In this document: positions 12,640-25,400 of the stretch, piece by piece
Numbering within the stretch: position 1 is the stretch's first letter
How the letters are laid out: the number at the start of each line of letters is the position of its first letter
Assembly: GCA_023548195.1 (NCBI GenBank)
Contig: JAJHZJ010000252.1
Coordinates: 4,813,242-4,877,241 of the forward strand
DNA length: 64,000 bases
Source: Bettongia penicillata ogilbyi
Taxonomy: Eukaryota > Chordata > Mammalia > Diprotodontia > Potoroidae
Direction: 5' to 3'
The notes under the pieces: model-generated
What the model saw: the letters and a program-made list of their open reading frames with translations, nothing else
What the model was told of the DNA's origin: nothing
Database searches by the model: none
Made by a program: the position numbers and the translations under genes

Positions 12640-13560
12640 ATAATCCCAACTGTGAATGGGATGAGCTCACCCATAAAACAGAAGCAGATAGGAGAATGAA
12701 TGAGAAACCAGAATCCAACAATATGTTGTTTACAAGTGACACACTTGAAACAAAGACACAGATGTAAATTAAAGGGTCCAAGTAGAACCTAATACTCTTC
12801 AGCTGACATAACACAGGCAGGTAGCAATCATGAACTCAGACAAAGCAGAAGCAAAAATAGGCTTAATTAAAAGAAATAATCAGGGAAACTATATTATGCT
12901 AAAACGTACCAAAGACAATGATGTAATACAAATTTATTTTCCAGTTCCTCTGATAAAGATCTCATTTCTCAAATATATACTGAGTATTGAATCGAGTCAA
13001 ATTCATAAAATTAAGAGCCATTCCCCAATTGATAAATCATCAAAGGCAATTGTCAAAAAAAAGAAATCAAAGTTATTTAGTCATATAAAAAGAGTTCTAA
13101 ATCACTATTGATTAGAGAAATTCAACTTAGAAAAACTCTGAGGTACTACTTCACACCTATAAAAAGAGACAAATGCTAGATACACTAAAGAACTGCTGGT
13201 AGAGTAGTGAACTATTCCAACCATTTTGGAGAACAATTTGGAATGATGTCCAAAGGGCTTTAAAACTGTGCACACTTTTTGACCCAGAAATACCACTACT
13301 AAGTCTATAGCACTAAGAGATCAAAGGGAAAGGACCTGTACGTACAAAAGTATTCATGGCAACTTTTTTGTGGGAGCAAAAAATTGGAAATTGAGAGGAG
13401 GATGCTCAACATTTAAGGAATGGTTGAACAAGCTATGGTATGTGACTATGATGGAAGTACTATTGTGCTGTAAGTAAGGACAAGGAGAACAGTTTCAGAA
13501 AAACATGGCAAGAATTATAGAAAGTGATGTACAGTGAAGAGAAAAGCCAGGAGATCATAC
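12640..13560 (+). pseudogene. L1 ORF2 remnant: endonuclease start fused to C-terminal region
   Basis: 'TVNG(M/I)..SPIK' and 'NPTICCL'-equivalent wording marks the endonuclease start at 12650-12760. The frame is short and broken. From about 12950 the text matches the L1 C-terminal segment ('SHSPIDKSSKAIVKK', then the 'PFWRTIWNDVQRALKLCTLF'-type region, read with breaks). The RT catalytic FADD block is absent. Confidence 0.8.
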
Positions 13561-13903
13561 ATCAATGTTGTCATGATGATCAGCTGTGAAATACTTGGCT
13601 ACTATGATCAATGATTCAGGACAATTCCCAAGGACTCATGATGAAAAAATGCTATTCACCTTAGAGAGCTGATGAACTATGAGTACAAACTGCAGTCTGA
13701 TTATCTCATTTTAATTTTCTTGCTTTTTAAAAAAATATGACTAAGATGCAAATATATTTTGCATGATTTCACATGTATAACTGAATATTGCTTGCCTTCT
13801 CAGTAGTTGTGGTAGGAGGTGGGAGGGAGATCATTTGAAAACCAACATTTAAAAAGAAATGAATACTAAAACAAATAAATAACAAAATTAAAACTTTCTT
13901 AAG

Positions 13904-13917
13904 AAGTAAATACGTGA
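13904..13917. repeat. target-site duplication, right copy (RT-less L1)
   Basis: AAGTAAATACGTGA, one mismatch from 10447-10460. Confidence 0.85.
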
Positions 13918-14175
13918 GATTTTCCCCCAAATATTCAGGGAACAAAACACAAAACCAAGAAACTTCAGATGCTGTATTTCCTCAGATCTTCCAGCTGAAT
14001 AGATCACTTAAGAAAAATATATTGTATTTATGTGACATGTCTTTGAGCTCTGGAGGCAAAGAAAAAAGCATCCAGGAGTTAAGTAAGCATCACTGGATTT
14101 GCAGTCCAATGCTCAAGGGAAAACTAAGGATTCACTGCAGATGCTGAATGTCAAGGTGATGCGGTGGAAGATTTA

Positions 14176-14362
14176 AAAAGCAGGGAGAGAATGGAAAGAA
14201 AGTAAACAGAGAGAGACAGAGAGAGAGAGAAAGAGAGAGAGGGAGAGAGAGAGGGAGGGAGGGAGAGAGAGAGGGGAGGGAGGGAGAAGAGAGAAAGGGA
14301 GAGAGAGGGAGAGAGAGGAGGGAGGGAGACAGAGACAGAGAGAGAGGGAGAAAGGGGAGAGA

Positions 14363-14399
<37 letters not shown>

Positions 14400-14532
14400 A
14401 GGGAGAGAGAGATAGGGGGAGAGAGAGAGAGGGAGGGAGGGGGGGGGGGAGAGAGAGAGGGAGAGTGAGAGAGGGAGGGAGGGATGGAGGGGAGAAGAGA
14501 GAAACAGAGAGAAACAGAGAGAGGGAGAGAGG

Positions 14533-14571
<39 letters not shown>

Positions 14572-14572
14572 T
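14176..14572 (+). repeat. homopurine (GA/GGGA)n tract, about 400 bp
   Basis: Almost only A and G on the plus strand, mixing GAGA, GGGA, GAGACA and a G-run near 14440-14450. Only scattered C or T interruptions occur. A mirror-repeat homopurine tract of this length can form triplex (H-DNA). The short ORFs over it are compositional. Confidence 0.95.
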
Positions 14573-15917
14573 GTGTTACAGTGACCTAGCCCCTGAGAAC
14601 ATCTTGAAGAACATCACTTCAGGCCTGGGGACTCAGGGTATCAGGCTAGTGTCAGGGCCACCTCTGCTCTACGGATCAAAGAACTTGGACTAAGTCTAAT
14701 GGATAACTTATTTTTTAATTGTTTTAAGGACTATAGGTCTGTCTGTTTGCCTCTCTCTCACATACACACACACACTTCACACCTGATATTGAAATGTTTC
14801 TTCGTCATGCTTTAATTTGTTGTTTTATTTTGATTCTGTTTCCCTTTATATGACAAACATGATCTATTATTAAACACATGGTTTGTTTCTATAGCTGTAT
14901 GGCCAAGATTAATGAAAGATGCAGTGATTACCTGAAAACTGCATAAAAATTTAAAAATACATAAGAAGTCAAATCTGTTCTCATGAAAAGATATAGGGGT
15001 TTGAGGGACTCTGTTTTATCAATAAAAAGTACTGAAAATCTACTTTATGAATACCTACAAATTAGCAGAGGGAAGAATTCCAGCAGATTCAGATCATTAC
15101 CTCTGGAGAAAACCACTAGTTTATTAGCAGATTGGTTTGCTCTAAACTAGGACAGATTGGGATCTCTATACCATTCTACAAGGGCAAGGGTATAGAGGTG
15201 GCCAACAAGAAAAGTTCTGCCTCTGAAGTAGCCCAATGAGTGGATGTAGGCATTTCTTTCCCCTCAAATGGCCAACTCTATGCTCATATGACTCCACCTA
15301 GAAGTCACACTATTATTACGAATGATGCTGGGAACGGCTCTTTCAAAATTAAAATATCCACAAGTTATTATCAATGAGGCAGGAATGAAGTCCCTCCTGT
15401 AATAATGACTCTGGAGGACACTGGAAGCCAAGAAATGCTCTATCACTAGCTACTTTGCCAATAAGATAAGCTAAAGCAGGACAGAATGCTATGTTTTCTG
15501 CCCATGATTCTTAACTCACTGTTCACCTGATACTGGAAAGGTACTGAATTCTCAAGTGACATAAAACTAGTTTATTTAGATGCATATATTGTGAGGTGGA
15601 AACCTTAAAAGCCTGCTTTCAAAAGAATTTATGTCATATACCAACTACCACTAGAAAGGGATTTTTCAAGGATTCATAAAGAAAAGAAAATATATAATAA
15701 ATATGAAACTGAGAAAGAAAGATAATCTCGTTAACAGCAATTTCTAACTAGATCAGTTTCAAAGTGAAAGGCAATGAAAGCATGCATGCCTCTTACAAAA
15801 TGCAAGTTTTTCCTAAGGGCACAACATGGAAGGAATGGGATGGGATATACGTTAACACTGCTACTGCCTTTTTCTTTCAGCAAGGCCTTTGCTTTCTTCC
15901 TGCATCTAAGAAAACCT
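14573..15917. other. unassigned intronic sequence
   Basis: No recognised gene or repeat apart from a short CA run at 14760-14776. Confidence 0.4.
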
Positions 15918-15919
15918 CA

Positions 15920-16120
15920 TGGGTTATGAAACCTTTTTTGTGTCATGGACCTCTTTGGATGTCTGTTGAATCCTATGGACCTCATCTCAGAAAAACATTT
16001 TCAAATGCATAAAACGGTGTTACAGAGGCAAATCAAATACAATGATTGAAATAACAAAATAACACAGGTCCACAGGCTCAATGACTCCTTGGGGGTATGG
16101 AAGTGCCATGCTAAGGGCCC
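15920..16120 (+). repeat. ancient interspersed repeat, copy 1
   Basis: Text such as 'CATGGACCTCTTTGGATGTC', 'CCTATGGACCTCATCTCAG' and 'TTCAAATGCATAAAA' also appears in reverse orientation at 54905-55200, so this is a dispersed family. Complementary flanks ('GGTTATGAAACC' versus 'CACAGGTCCACAGG' side) hint at a DNA transposon, but I cannot name it. Confidence 0.55.
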
Positions 16121-18007
16121 CAAATGTACAGAGGATATCTTTCAAAAAGCTAACAGTGATTTATTTTTTAAAATCAGTTTAAGTAAGCTAATCTATTTAT
16201 CAGATGATTTGCTCCTTACTTCACAACTTTAAGACCTACTTCACCAACAGGTAACTCGATTACTCGCTGGAGAATTTACACTTGCCTTGGTGGTTTTGTT
16301 CATGCCCCACTAAGGTAGAAGTACGTTTTCTATGGTTGGCAGAGTCGGGAGGGGTCTATCTCTCAGCTAAAGAGAGGGGTCCTCTCTCAAGGAGATGACA
16401 CCATTTGCCTAGGTATGTGAATTTTCCCATCTACCTAATTACAATTAGTCCTGAGGTCCCACCTCTTCAAAGACTGAGGCAAGTTCTAAATAAAAGGGCT
16501 GTTTTTTCCCAATTTTTCCTCCTGTAAAAAGACACTTTAACACAATCGGCTTGTGTCTTTAACCAAGTGTTTCCAGTAATCTGAATTTTGCCTCAACCAC
16601 AAACAGGTCAAGAGTTTATCTAGAGATAAATATAAATGTAAATTAAGGCAGAGAGCCAAACCTCTGGTTAAACATTAGGAATTTTCCTAACTGTGGGCTC
16701 TGAGCATTTGTGATTGCACTACTTTTTGTTTAATATAAACTCTCTAAAGTAGCAGAGGAGAGAAGCATGTGGAGTTGAACAGCCTTTATACAGCTCCTAA
16801 GCTTAAAACCAGATAATGATTCTCACAGGGTATTACGTAAGTGTGTTTGTATGCACATACACATAATTAAAAGCCTTTGCCAATTTAAAGTTTCCACTTA
16901 CTTTCACCTTCCTTTTGCCTAATATTGACATATAAGAGATTTGGTCATTTGGTATCCTAACATGCTTGGCATCTCTCTATCATCTTCAACTATACTTCTT
17001 TCTTGAATATTCAATTCCTTTGGAAGGTGGAAGACAGGTAGGAAGGGATTTACTTCTAACGTTTTCACACAGATACATTCTGACATTTTAAAATTCTTTA
17101 TTCTCCTCTCGACTTGGAAGAGATTTTTATTTACCTAGTCATTTTCAATATATTGATGAAGAATGTATTGAATATTCATTGCTTAAAATGACTTAAGTAA
17201 CCAGTAGTCTGTGTTGCTTTATAGTTTAGTAATATGCAAGTTCTTTAGTATTTCCTAATTTCAATAATGTATTTCTTATATGCTGATTATATTGCCCTTA
17301 CAAATGTGGGTTTTTTTAATACTAATGAATGCTCTATTTTCTTACTATCCTAAAGTTCTACATTTCATGGATTCTCTGGCAAAACCACTTGAAATCAAGC
17401 TCTATCCGGTCTAGATTATTACTTTCCAATTTCTAACCAATTTGTTTGGTTCAATTAGATCATCATTACACACCCTCGGGAGCTCCTGCTGCTATATCTA
17501 GCCACATAAGATAAATAGGACATCATGCTGCTGCCTTGTATTTAGGATGAGTATTCCCTCAAAGGCTAATTTTTAAAATATCAAAGAAGAGAGACAAATA
17601 AATTCTGAAGAGACAAATACCCTGTAAAGACAGAAAAAAGGCAGTAAGTCACTCAACAGCTTTACCCAGGTTTCACAATAAGTCATCAGTAGAGTCAGAG
17701 AGAAAGAAAAGTCAGAAGAAATAGAGATGGTTCACCAAATGATGCCCGATCAATAGTTCGTTGTGTACAGAATTATAACGATAATTGATGGAAGGAGTCT
17801 TTTTTGGAGGGGGATGAAACTTAGATATCTGATACTTATTTGTCATACATACTCTGTCTCTGACATTACTAAATACGGAAAGGGCTAATGAAAATGTTTC
17901 AGGTAGGAGAAAAATATAATGAATTATTACTTTAAAAAACTGTTCTCAGTGACTGCCTCCAATAAAACTCATGAGCAAAATTTCTATATGACACGCTAAC
18001 ATTATAA
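16121..18007. other. unassigned intronic sequence
   Basis: Includes a short imperfect palindrome at 16360-16400 (CTCAGCTAAAGAGAGG... side and its partner CCTCTCTCAAGGAG). Nothing else recognised. Confidence 0.4.
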
Positions 18008-18186
18008 CAGAGAAGGGCAGACGTAGACACCACTGGATTATGAGATAGAAGACTTAGATTTTAGTCTTCTCTCTATGTGACCTTAGGCAAGTCACAATCT
18101 TTTGGGGCTTTGGTTTCCACATCTATAAAATAAGGAGATTTTGCAAGATTATCTCTAAGGTGTATTACAACAATAAAATTAAATGA
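18008..18186 (+). mobile_element. MIR/MON1-type SINE
   Basis: 'TATGTGACCTTAGGCAAGTCAC', shortened, then a 'TTTCCACATCTATAAAATAAGG' core and an 'AAGGTGTATTACA' end follow the CORE-SINE order. Confidence 0.7.
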
Positions 18187-18928
18187 TCCTATAATCTTCT
18201 TGGGTATGGTTATAAACAATTTTTGAGATATGCTACATCAGCAGTTCAATGTCTCAACACAAATTTTGACAACGAGACACATAAATAGATCCAGAGAGGC
18301 TCAAAGCAGCTATTTCATGACTTTCGGTGAGTCAGAAGAGAGTCTACTATCAACGTGGCAATATCTTTTTGACCAAGCTAAAGGATATTCATTTTTAAAT
18401 TCCAGTTTTGATATGCTAATGGTCAGTTGCACAAATTACTGATTATACTCTATTTTGAGTTACAAAGCAGAGGGGAAGAAAAAAAATCAGATTAGCTTAG
18501 TAAATTAGTAGCACCATTCAGCTACTTTACTCAATCAGCAAGTTATTTTTTAATTCTTTTTTTAAAAAATGATTTAGGTCTTCCCATTTTGCCCAAGTTG
18601 GAAAACACAAGGGGGCTATTTATCAGCTCAAGAGCTCAATCCTACTACTGGCAGGCATGGGAACATTTTTGACCTGCTCTATTTCTAACCAAAGACAATT
18701 GGATACCCTGCTCTTCCCTCCCTCCCTCCCCTGCATTCCAGGAGCTCATCATGTAATGCTGAATTTAGTGCAGAGGCTTCCATCTTCCCTCTCCAAAGAG
18801 GCATAGCTTACCATACCTCAAAATTCTGAAGCTTAAGAGATCTGCCAGTCTTAGCCTCTTGGGTGGCCAGGCTTAGCGTGGTAGAAGCAGAATGGCAAAT
18901 TGCATTGGGGCTAAGAAATCATCTAGTT
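18187..18928. other. unassigned intronic sequence
   Basis: No gene or named repeat; a pyrimidine-rich CTCC cluster lies near 18710-18730. Confidence 0.4.
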
Positions 18929-19132
18929 AAGTGGTATCAAGCTTAAATAGAAACTAGGGCCACAAACCTTACAAAAATATCCCTACTGGTTGCACTTTGA
19001 CTTAGAAAACTATATATTAACTTTATCTAGGTTTTGTTGTATTTTCATTTATTTTGCTAAATATTTTCCAATTACAATTTAACCCTGGTTCAGCCGCACT
19101 CAATGTGTTGTGCGTTGTGTTTGACTTGGAGG
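18929..19132. mobile_element. hAT-type MITE, copy 2 (reverse orientation)
   Basis: Left end AAGTGGTATCAAGCTTA and right end TGTGTTTGACTTGGAGG are degraded versions of the CAGTGGTGTCAA-type inverted repeat. The interior ('TTGCTAAATATTTTCCAATT', 'GACTTAGAAAACTATAT') is the reverse complement of copy 1 at 6936-7123. Confidence 0.65.
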
Positions 19133-19884
19133 AGTCTGAAATGGGATGAGGTAGGTCACAGGCTGGATTTGGGAAGGAGAAATTTGGCAAAATTTGAAAG
19201 AAATGGAAGAAAATCTAAAGGAGAACAATATGGAGACCAACCAACCACCTGATCTACCACCAGGTTCAAAGAGAAGCCGGATTAAAGACGATTAGGGATG
19301 ACAGAAATGGACTCAGCCAGCAAAGGATTTAGAGAGCGAAACCTGGGAGAAGAAGGCTTACGAAGGATTAGGAGACAAAGGAGAACAAGTTGAGGAAAGG
19401 TAAATAGAACTGACAGAGGGGACTTGTAGTAAAAAGTTTTAACTTTTAAAACATAACTAGCTGCAAACGTTGGGGCTGAAGTGCAAATATTCACAAGTAG
19501 TTTCAAGAAACGAGGCTGAAATGCTCAGCCACAGTGATTTGCATCAAGTGGGTAACGTTTGTACTTCTGCCAAAGCCAAGGAACTGCTACTCTGACTTTT
19601 CTCCTAGAGAAGGTCAAAGGAGTAAAATAAAGTTCCTCCACATACACTCCAGGTTCTGAGGGAAGATGAAAAGTTCCCAAAAGAAAGAGAGCCAAGGCAT
19701 CAACATGGGGGGAAAAGAGGGGCTTCTGAGGTGGAGGAACTGGACCCTTTTCAAGATGATAGAGAAGTAATGAGTGTGCCTCACACAGCAGAAAATGAAG
19801 CTTTTCTCAAAGAAAAGGGAGCTTCTAAGGGGGAGGTATTTATTCTGCCAGAGAAGATGAAGGGAAGGGAAGATGGAGAGGAGA
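19133..19884. other. unassigned intronic sequence
   Basis: Purine-rich in places (19260-19420). No recognised feature. Confidence 0.4.
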
Positions 19885-20118
19885 ATGGAATGAACTTTTA
19901 CACAGCACCAACTATATGCCTGGCACTGTGCTAAGCACTTTTACAAATATCATCTTAATTTGTTCCTCACAATAATCCTGAGGGGTAGGTGCTCCTATTA
20001 TTCCAATTTTACAGTCAAGGAAAGTAAAATTAAGTGACTTGCCCAAGGTCACACAACTAGACTCTAAGGGAAGATCTGAGCTGACTCTAGGCCCAACACT
20101 ACCCACTAGACACAGCTG
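19885..20118 (-). mobile_element. MIR SINE, near full length
   Basis: Reads, in reverse MIR order, 'TATGCCTGGCACTGTGCTAA', 'TCACAATAATCCTGAGGGGT', 'AATTAAGTGACTTGCCCAAG', then 'GTCACACAACTAGA'. About 234 bp. Confidence 0.85.
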
Positions 20119-20402
20119 TCAATAGGAAAGCCAACGGAAATAGAGGCAGAGGAAAAAGAAAAGGTGAATCTCTGGATAACAACATGAAAAGGTCTGTTTT
20201 CTCCCTGGGGCACACAGCCAAGATGTAACTGAGAACCTCCCAAGACTTATCAAAATGGATGACTATTCATTTTAGGCAATTCACTTCCAGAAGGAACCTA
20301 AAAAGGACTGCTAACATTAAAGAAATCTAACAATACTGAAATGAAAAAGGGCTTTAAACTTTCAAAGGATACGAGGCAGGAGGATACCTATGAATCTCCC
20401 CA

Positions 20403-20632
20403 AAGTTAGATATTCTTCTTTTGAATTGTTTCAGTTATGTCAGACTCTGCATAACCCCATTTGGGGTTTTTTTGGCAAATACACTAGAGTAGTTTACCAC
20501 TTCCTTCTCCAGTTCATTTTACAGATGAGGAAACTGAGACACTCAGGCCTAAGTGACTTGCCCAGGGTCACACAGCTAGTTAGTGTGTGACTCCAGGCCC
20601 AACACTCTCTCCATTGTGCCATTTAGCTTCCC
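20403..20632 (-). mobile_element. MAR1 SINE (marsupial)
   Basis: Carries the diagnostic RTE-like tail 'TTCAGTTATGTCAGACTCTG' and 'CCCCATTTGGGG', then 'TTCTCCAGTTCATTTTACAG', 'AAGTGACTTGCCCAGGGTCA' and a 'TCCATTGTGCCATTTAGCTT' head. It is complete and only moderately diverged. Confidence 0.88.
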
Positions 20633-20734
20633 TTTTAGGTATTCCTAATAACAGCATGAGAGAAGCAAGAGAAATAGCAGTGGGGAAAACAAACTCACAG
20701 GAGACAAAACCCAAGAAAGGAATCCATAGTGAGC

Positions 20735-20945
20735 ACCCTTGATCTCAAATGTTTATACAAAAATGTCCAAAATGTAGGCAATAAATAAGAAGAACCTAAA
20801 ACACTAATGTAAGGGAACAAATTTAATCTCAGAAGTATCGGTTAAGACCCAGCGGATGTGATTGGATCATGGCTCTGGGTGTGCATGTTTTATTCAATAT
20901 AAACAGGATAGGTAAAAAGATACAGAAACAGGAGACATGGACAGA
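20735..20945 (+). mobile_element. CR1 LINE endonuclease-domain fragment
   Basis: Translation with breaks gives LKCLYKNVQNVGNK followed by an E-rich helix, then an ITET-W-D-equivalent stretch and DVIGSWLWV. This is the order of the CR1 ORF2 AP-endonuclease N terminus (N-A-Q-S-M-GNKQEEL ... HDWS). Several stops. Confidence 0.65.
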
Positions 20946-22404
20946 CAGATAGATAGATGAGGAATTCCAGTAAACAGAGGGCTAGGGGGAAGCTTGTAAG
21001 AGCTCAGAACTTGAGAATCCCAAGGAATGTATATCTGACAGGTTCACTTATTTATCCCTTGTTACTGAAGCTTTTATTTCCTAGTTAAATGCTTTGCAAT
21101 TAGATTTGTGGCCCTTCCATAGTCTAGGAATCTCCAGAGCATTGCAATGATGAGGGACTCAGACCTTTTTTTTTTACATGACATCATCCAAACACCCCAA
21201 ACTGGGCCTGTGAAAATCGGGGAGGGGATCCAAATGCAAATGTATTAGAAGGACTTCAGGGTCTTTGTAATACCCATTACAATGTCCTCTTACTACAAAC
21301 CTAGCCACCAACTTGAGTCAATGAGTTTATAAACACAGGATACGTTTTCCTTGGCAAGAGATCAAGGAGCACCATACTATGTCACATTGCTTGGCTGTTC
21401 CAATATAAATGGCAATCGAATGGTATTTTATAAAGTTTATTAGGCCAAATTCCATCTCAACAGAATCTAATACGTTCATTATTCATCAAAACTGTATGTA
21501 TCTGTCTAGCATAAACTTTTCAAATTGTTCATAAATTGATTTTTATTACAGAATGTCCAAGATAATAATGCAGATAAAACACCATACTTATCAACCAGCA
21601 AAAGAGATCCCTGGCATAATCACTAAAAAGTGCATATATTTACTTTTCTACTTCCTCAATTTTTGGTTAAAGCAAAACCCTGCTTTAGTCTTGCCACACT
21701 AAGACTTCCTATAAGAATAGCTGACATCATTTCTTCATCAGGGAAAGGATGGAGAGGGAATACTTTGAAATGCAATATTATTTTCTTTAGATAGATAGCT
21801 TACGTATTCATGTGATGAAGTGAGGCAATATTTAATTTTTTCCCCTGGAGCTGAATTCACTGTAATGCCAAAATGACCATCCCTGACAAGGGGCCACATT
21901 ATCAGCAGGAAAATATTAAAATAAGATGCTCTTTGTACAGTAATTAAACCCTATTAGGAAGAATTTTATGTCAATTAGATACACCTTAAAGAAAATGTCG
22001 ATCTTTGGTGAAGTCTCCCATTGAAAGAGCAAGCAAAAATATAGATAAATAGCTGTTGCTCATCTCTCTTCTGAGGCAGCACTTCTGTGCAGCACTACTG
22101 ATTGACACATTCCAAGGAACCATTGTGAGGGCTTACTATAAACAAATATAACTATTCTGACTTTGTCCTAACTTCCTATCCAACTCAACCCTGTAAAAAA
22201 ATCACATCTACACAGACACTTATTCAAAAATGCATACTCTTTCTTGTTAATAATAAACAAAAAAATTTTATACGTGAATTCAAATATGTACAAAACATAC
22301 TCATATTACTAGTACATTTTTTTTCCTCTTGGGGAGGAAGGGAAAAGAAAAGACAGATAAGAGGGGTGAAAAGGATACAATAACTTTGGTATAATGTCAT
22401 CCTA
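20946..22404. other. unassigned intron; candidate conserved non-coding block
   Basis: A GATA-type triple repeat lies at 20944-20958. From about 21700 to 22060 there is repeat-free AT-rich sequence with homeodomain-like sites (GTAATTAAAC near 21940, GTCAATTAGAT near 21970). No ORF. Confidence 0.4.
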
Positions 22405-22490
22405 CCAAAATGTCCAAAATGGCAACAAATAAGAAGTAGAAATCCTAATATAAGGGAACAAATAAGATTTCAGAGGTATCAGTATAAAAA
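22405..22490 (+). mobile_element. second CR1 endonuclease fragment
   Basis: 'CAAAATGTCCAAAATGGCAA', 'AACAAATAAGAAGTAGAAA' and 'AAGGGAACAAATAAGATTTC' repeat the text of 20761-20846 in the same order and orientation. Confidence 0.6.
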
Positions 22491-25400
22491 AAATGTATAT
22501 AGTTCCTGCAACATTCCTGCAGCCAAAATTTTCTGTCCCTGACAGATGTCAAGAAAAGATGAAATCACTAAGTGACAGCATATAATGAATACAGAACATA
22601 CAGGGCTACATTTTCTTTTTTGATGCCTTTTGTTTTTGCATCCCATTCATTCCCTAATACCCCACCGTCCCCTGCCCCTAAGCAAAAAGATCTTTCAACC
22701 CACACCTCCTCTGAGAGCATATGTGACAATCCGAATGTATAGTTATCCAACCCTGCAGTGAAGAGAGGAAGGTACATTTTCTTAACTTTTCTCCAGAAAC
22801 AAGCTTGGTCATTACAATGCTGCAACATCCAGTTTTGTTTCACTATTTTTTCCACTTAAACTGTTTTACTTAATGTAGTCATTTAGAGTCAATCCTCAAT
22901 TTTCACAGGGGCAACATTCCTTGAAAATGCCAGGAAAGTAAAAAGCACAACTGTTGATACAATGAACCTATGAGAAATAGGGGAGTAGTTTCCTGTAACT
23001 ACCAAAAACTGTAATCTTCTGCTACAGATTGATGTAAATACATTTTATAATATAATTATTTATAACAATATGCACTTTCCTAACACAATAATCATAAAAT
23101 AATCTATAAAATGAAGTACACAAAATAAAACTGGTAACATGCAAAACATTTTCTCTTACCAGTAACTCCACAGAATTTTGTGATCTGTGGTAAGCTCTCT
23201 GAGTCTAAGGATTTACAGACCTTTTAATCACTTTAAAAAAAAAAAACAGTTTTCCTTTTCAAAACATCAATATGCCAAGTAAGGAACCTAACAAGAATCA
23301 CACAAGTAAGTTCAATGCAAAGCTATTGGGATGGGGTGAGGGTTATATACTATAAAGCCAGACTCCAGTGATTTGCAAATAAATTTAACAATGGTGCCAA
23401 GGAGCATTACTGGTTTAACTGCTAATCAGCCCTCACTAGGCATTGAGAAGGGTCCTTCTTACCTCAATCATATCTCTATTAGCATAGCTGGATCTACAAT
23501 TCCTTGACATCAGAGGTTCCCTTGATCTTCACTGGCTCAGCACCAATACCCCTCAGTGTTAACACTGTGTAAACCTTCTTATCAGTTAGCAGCCAATAAA
23601 GTCTTTTTGTCTTAAGAGTTTCTACAACTTTTCCTGTAGGTCATTTACATCTTTACAGGGCACAAAATTTAAGGAGAAATTTACTCTCCAAGAGCAGGGG
23701 GAAATGAGGAAAGGGCAGGGGGACAGGGAGAAAAGAAATGGGAAAGGAATGGGAAGAGAGAGAGGAAGGAAGAGAGAAATAACCAAAAACCTGTTCTTCT
23801 AGAAGTCAAGTCAGTAGAGGCACATGTTTGGGAAGAGTGAGACAGTATAAAAGCTAGTCCTCTGGGTAGGACCCAAATAAAGATTCCTAAACCTTGGGTA
23901 CTTGTGATGAAGCAAAATGATTTAACAAATTAGAAAGTCAAAGGGATTTGATTTTACACAGACATTGTAATAGAAGGAATATCCACTTACTCTTAAAAAT
24001 TACTGAAAACATCCTCAAGGCCATTAGACTTTGCTATTGAGAGATAACTTGTAACAGTGTAGAGACCAGTTTCAGTAGAATGATGAGTCAGAAGACAATG
24101 AATGCTTAGGGTTTTAGGAGAAAGTGAGAGAAGAGGGAGTGTGGTATTTATTGTAGATGGCTGGTTCAGGGAGTTCCTTCAAAAGAGAGTAATAGGATGA
24201 TATTGAGGATGGTCAGATCAAGCAAAAAGGTTTTTTTTTTTTAAAGAATGGGAGACAAATGGGCATGTTTGCAGGCAGTAAGGGAGAAACTAGTAGACTG
24301 AGTTTAAAGATTGTGAGAATAAATATTGTGTGGGGAAGATCTGCTGAAGGTAGGAGGATTTACAACTGAGGCTACATGTACAAGGGGCTTGCCTTGAGAA
24401 AGAGGAGGGCCTTTTTGTATTCCTATCCTCCTGCACACTCCCTGGTCCATAGTAAACAAGTGGTTTGCTGACTTAGTGCCTGACCCACTATTCCAGAGGA
24501 CCAGTGTTAAAGCCTATTAACCACTTCTTGACAGAAGGGTAATGAACTTAAAATGCAAAATCGGACATATGGCTCTGGATAGGGCAAATGGGGAGTTGTT
24601 TTGCTTGACTGTGCTAATTTGCTATAAGAACTCTAGTTTGTTGTGGTGTGGTTTGTTGTTTTTTTTTTATTTGAAGGAAATGAATTTTTTTGGATAAAGG
24701 GGAACTCAGAACATAATTACTAAAATAAAAGAATGAAAGGCAAAAGAAGTCACTGAACATATAAAAGGAAATTCAAAAGGAAACAAAGACAAACAGAGCA
24801 GCTTTGAAAGCAGCATGCTAAATTTATGATATACTGTCTGAAAAGGAAACTGTATATCATAGAGATGTGCCTTTTCCTGTATAATTCTGTTTTCTTATTC
24901 AGTGTTATATATGGAAATGTTCATTTTTGTATTAAATTCAGGATAAAATAAAATAATTTTTTTAAACTGCAGTGCTTCATGGATCCAAAGGATGCCCAAA
25001 CATGCCTGAACTAATAACATAGATTCAAATATTCCACATATTTGTATAAAGTTGACTTTATTAATTTTATCTTACTTATATTAAAATTTTATCAATTAAT
25101 GAAATTTATATGCATGTGCATGAACACATTTTAATATTAAGTTTCCAAGACTTGAAACTACTTGAAAGCTCATGATTGATAAGGTTGGATTAAGAGAGGG
25201 AGGTTAAAGCTAAATTCCTGAGCTGAACTCAAGGACATAGATACGTGGCTTTAAGTAGATGCAGACTCAGTTACAAAATTAATACAACATAAAATCAGTA
25301 ACATTGTAGGAATCAATATGATAGAAACTCAACCCTTTCTCTAATTACATGGACATCCCATCTTATCTTCTTATAATACAATTTCTTGAGAATATCTCTC

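Larger units (their letters stand above)
10461..13903 (+). mobile_element. L1 retrotransposon with internal deletion (reverse transcriptase missing)
   Basis: Begins with the L1 5' signature 'GAAGCCAAGATGGCAGATTAGG'-type sequence shortened here, then a 5' UTR (to about 11270), ORF1 remnants (11280-11940), the inter-ORF spacer and the ORF2 endonuclease start (12640 on). Near 12948 the sequence jumps to the ORF2 C-terminal region (12950-13560) and then the 3' UTR and A-rich end. Compared with the L1 at 26078-32062, the missing part is the equivalent of about 28290-31000, which holds the whole RT domain. Matching TSDs at both ends show that the element inserted as a unit. Confidence 0.85.

Noticed and set aside
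14484..14693. Glu/Arg-rich ORF
   Set aside because: Translation of the GA tract.
16360..16400. Short palindrome as a hairpin RNA
   Set aside because: Arms are short and imperfect, with no microRNA-like stem length.
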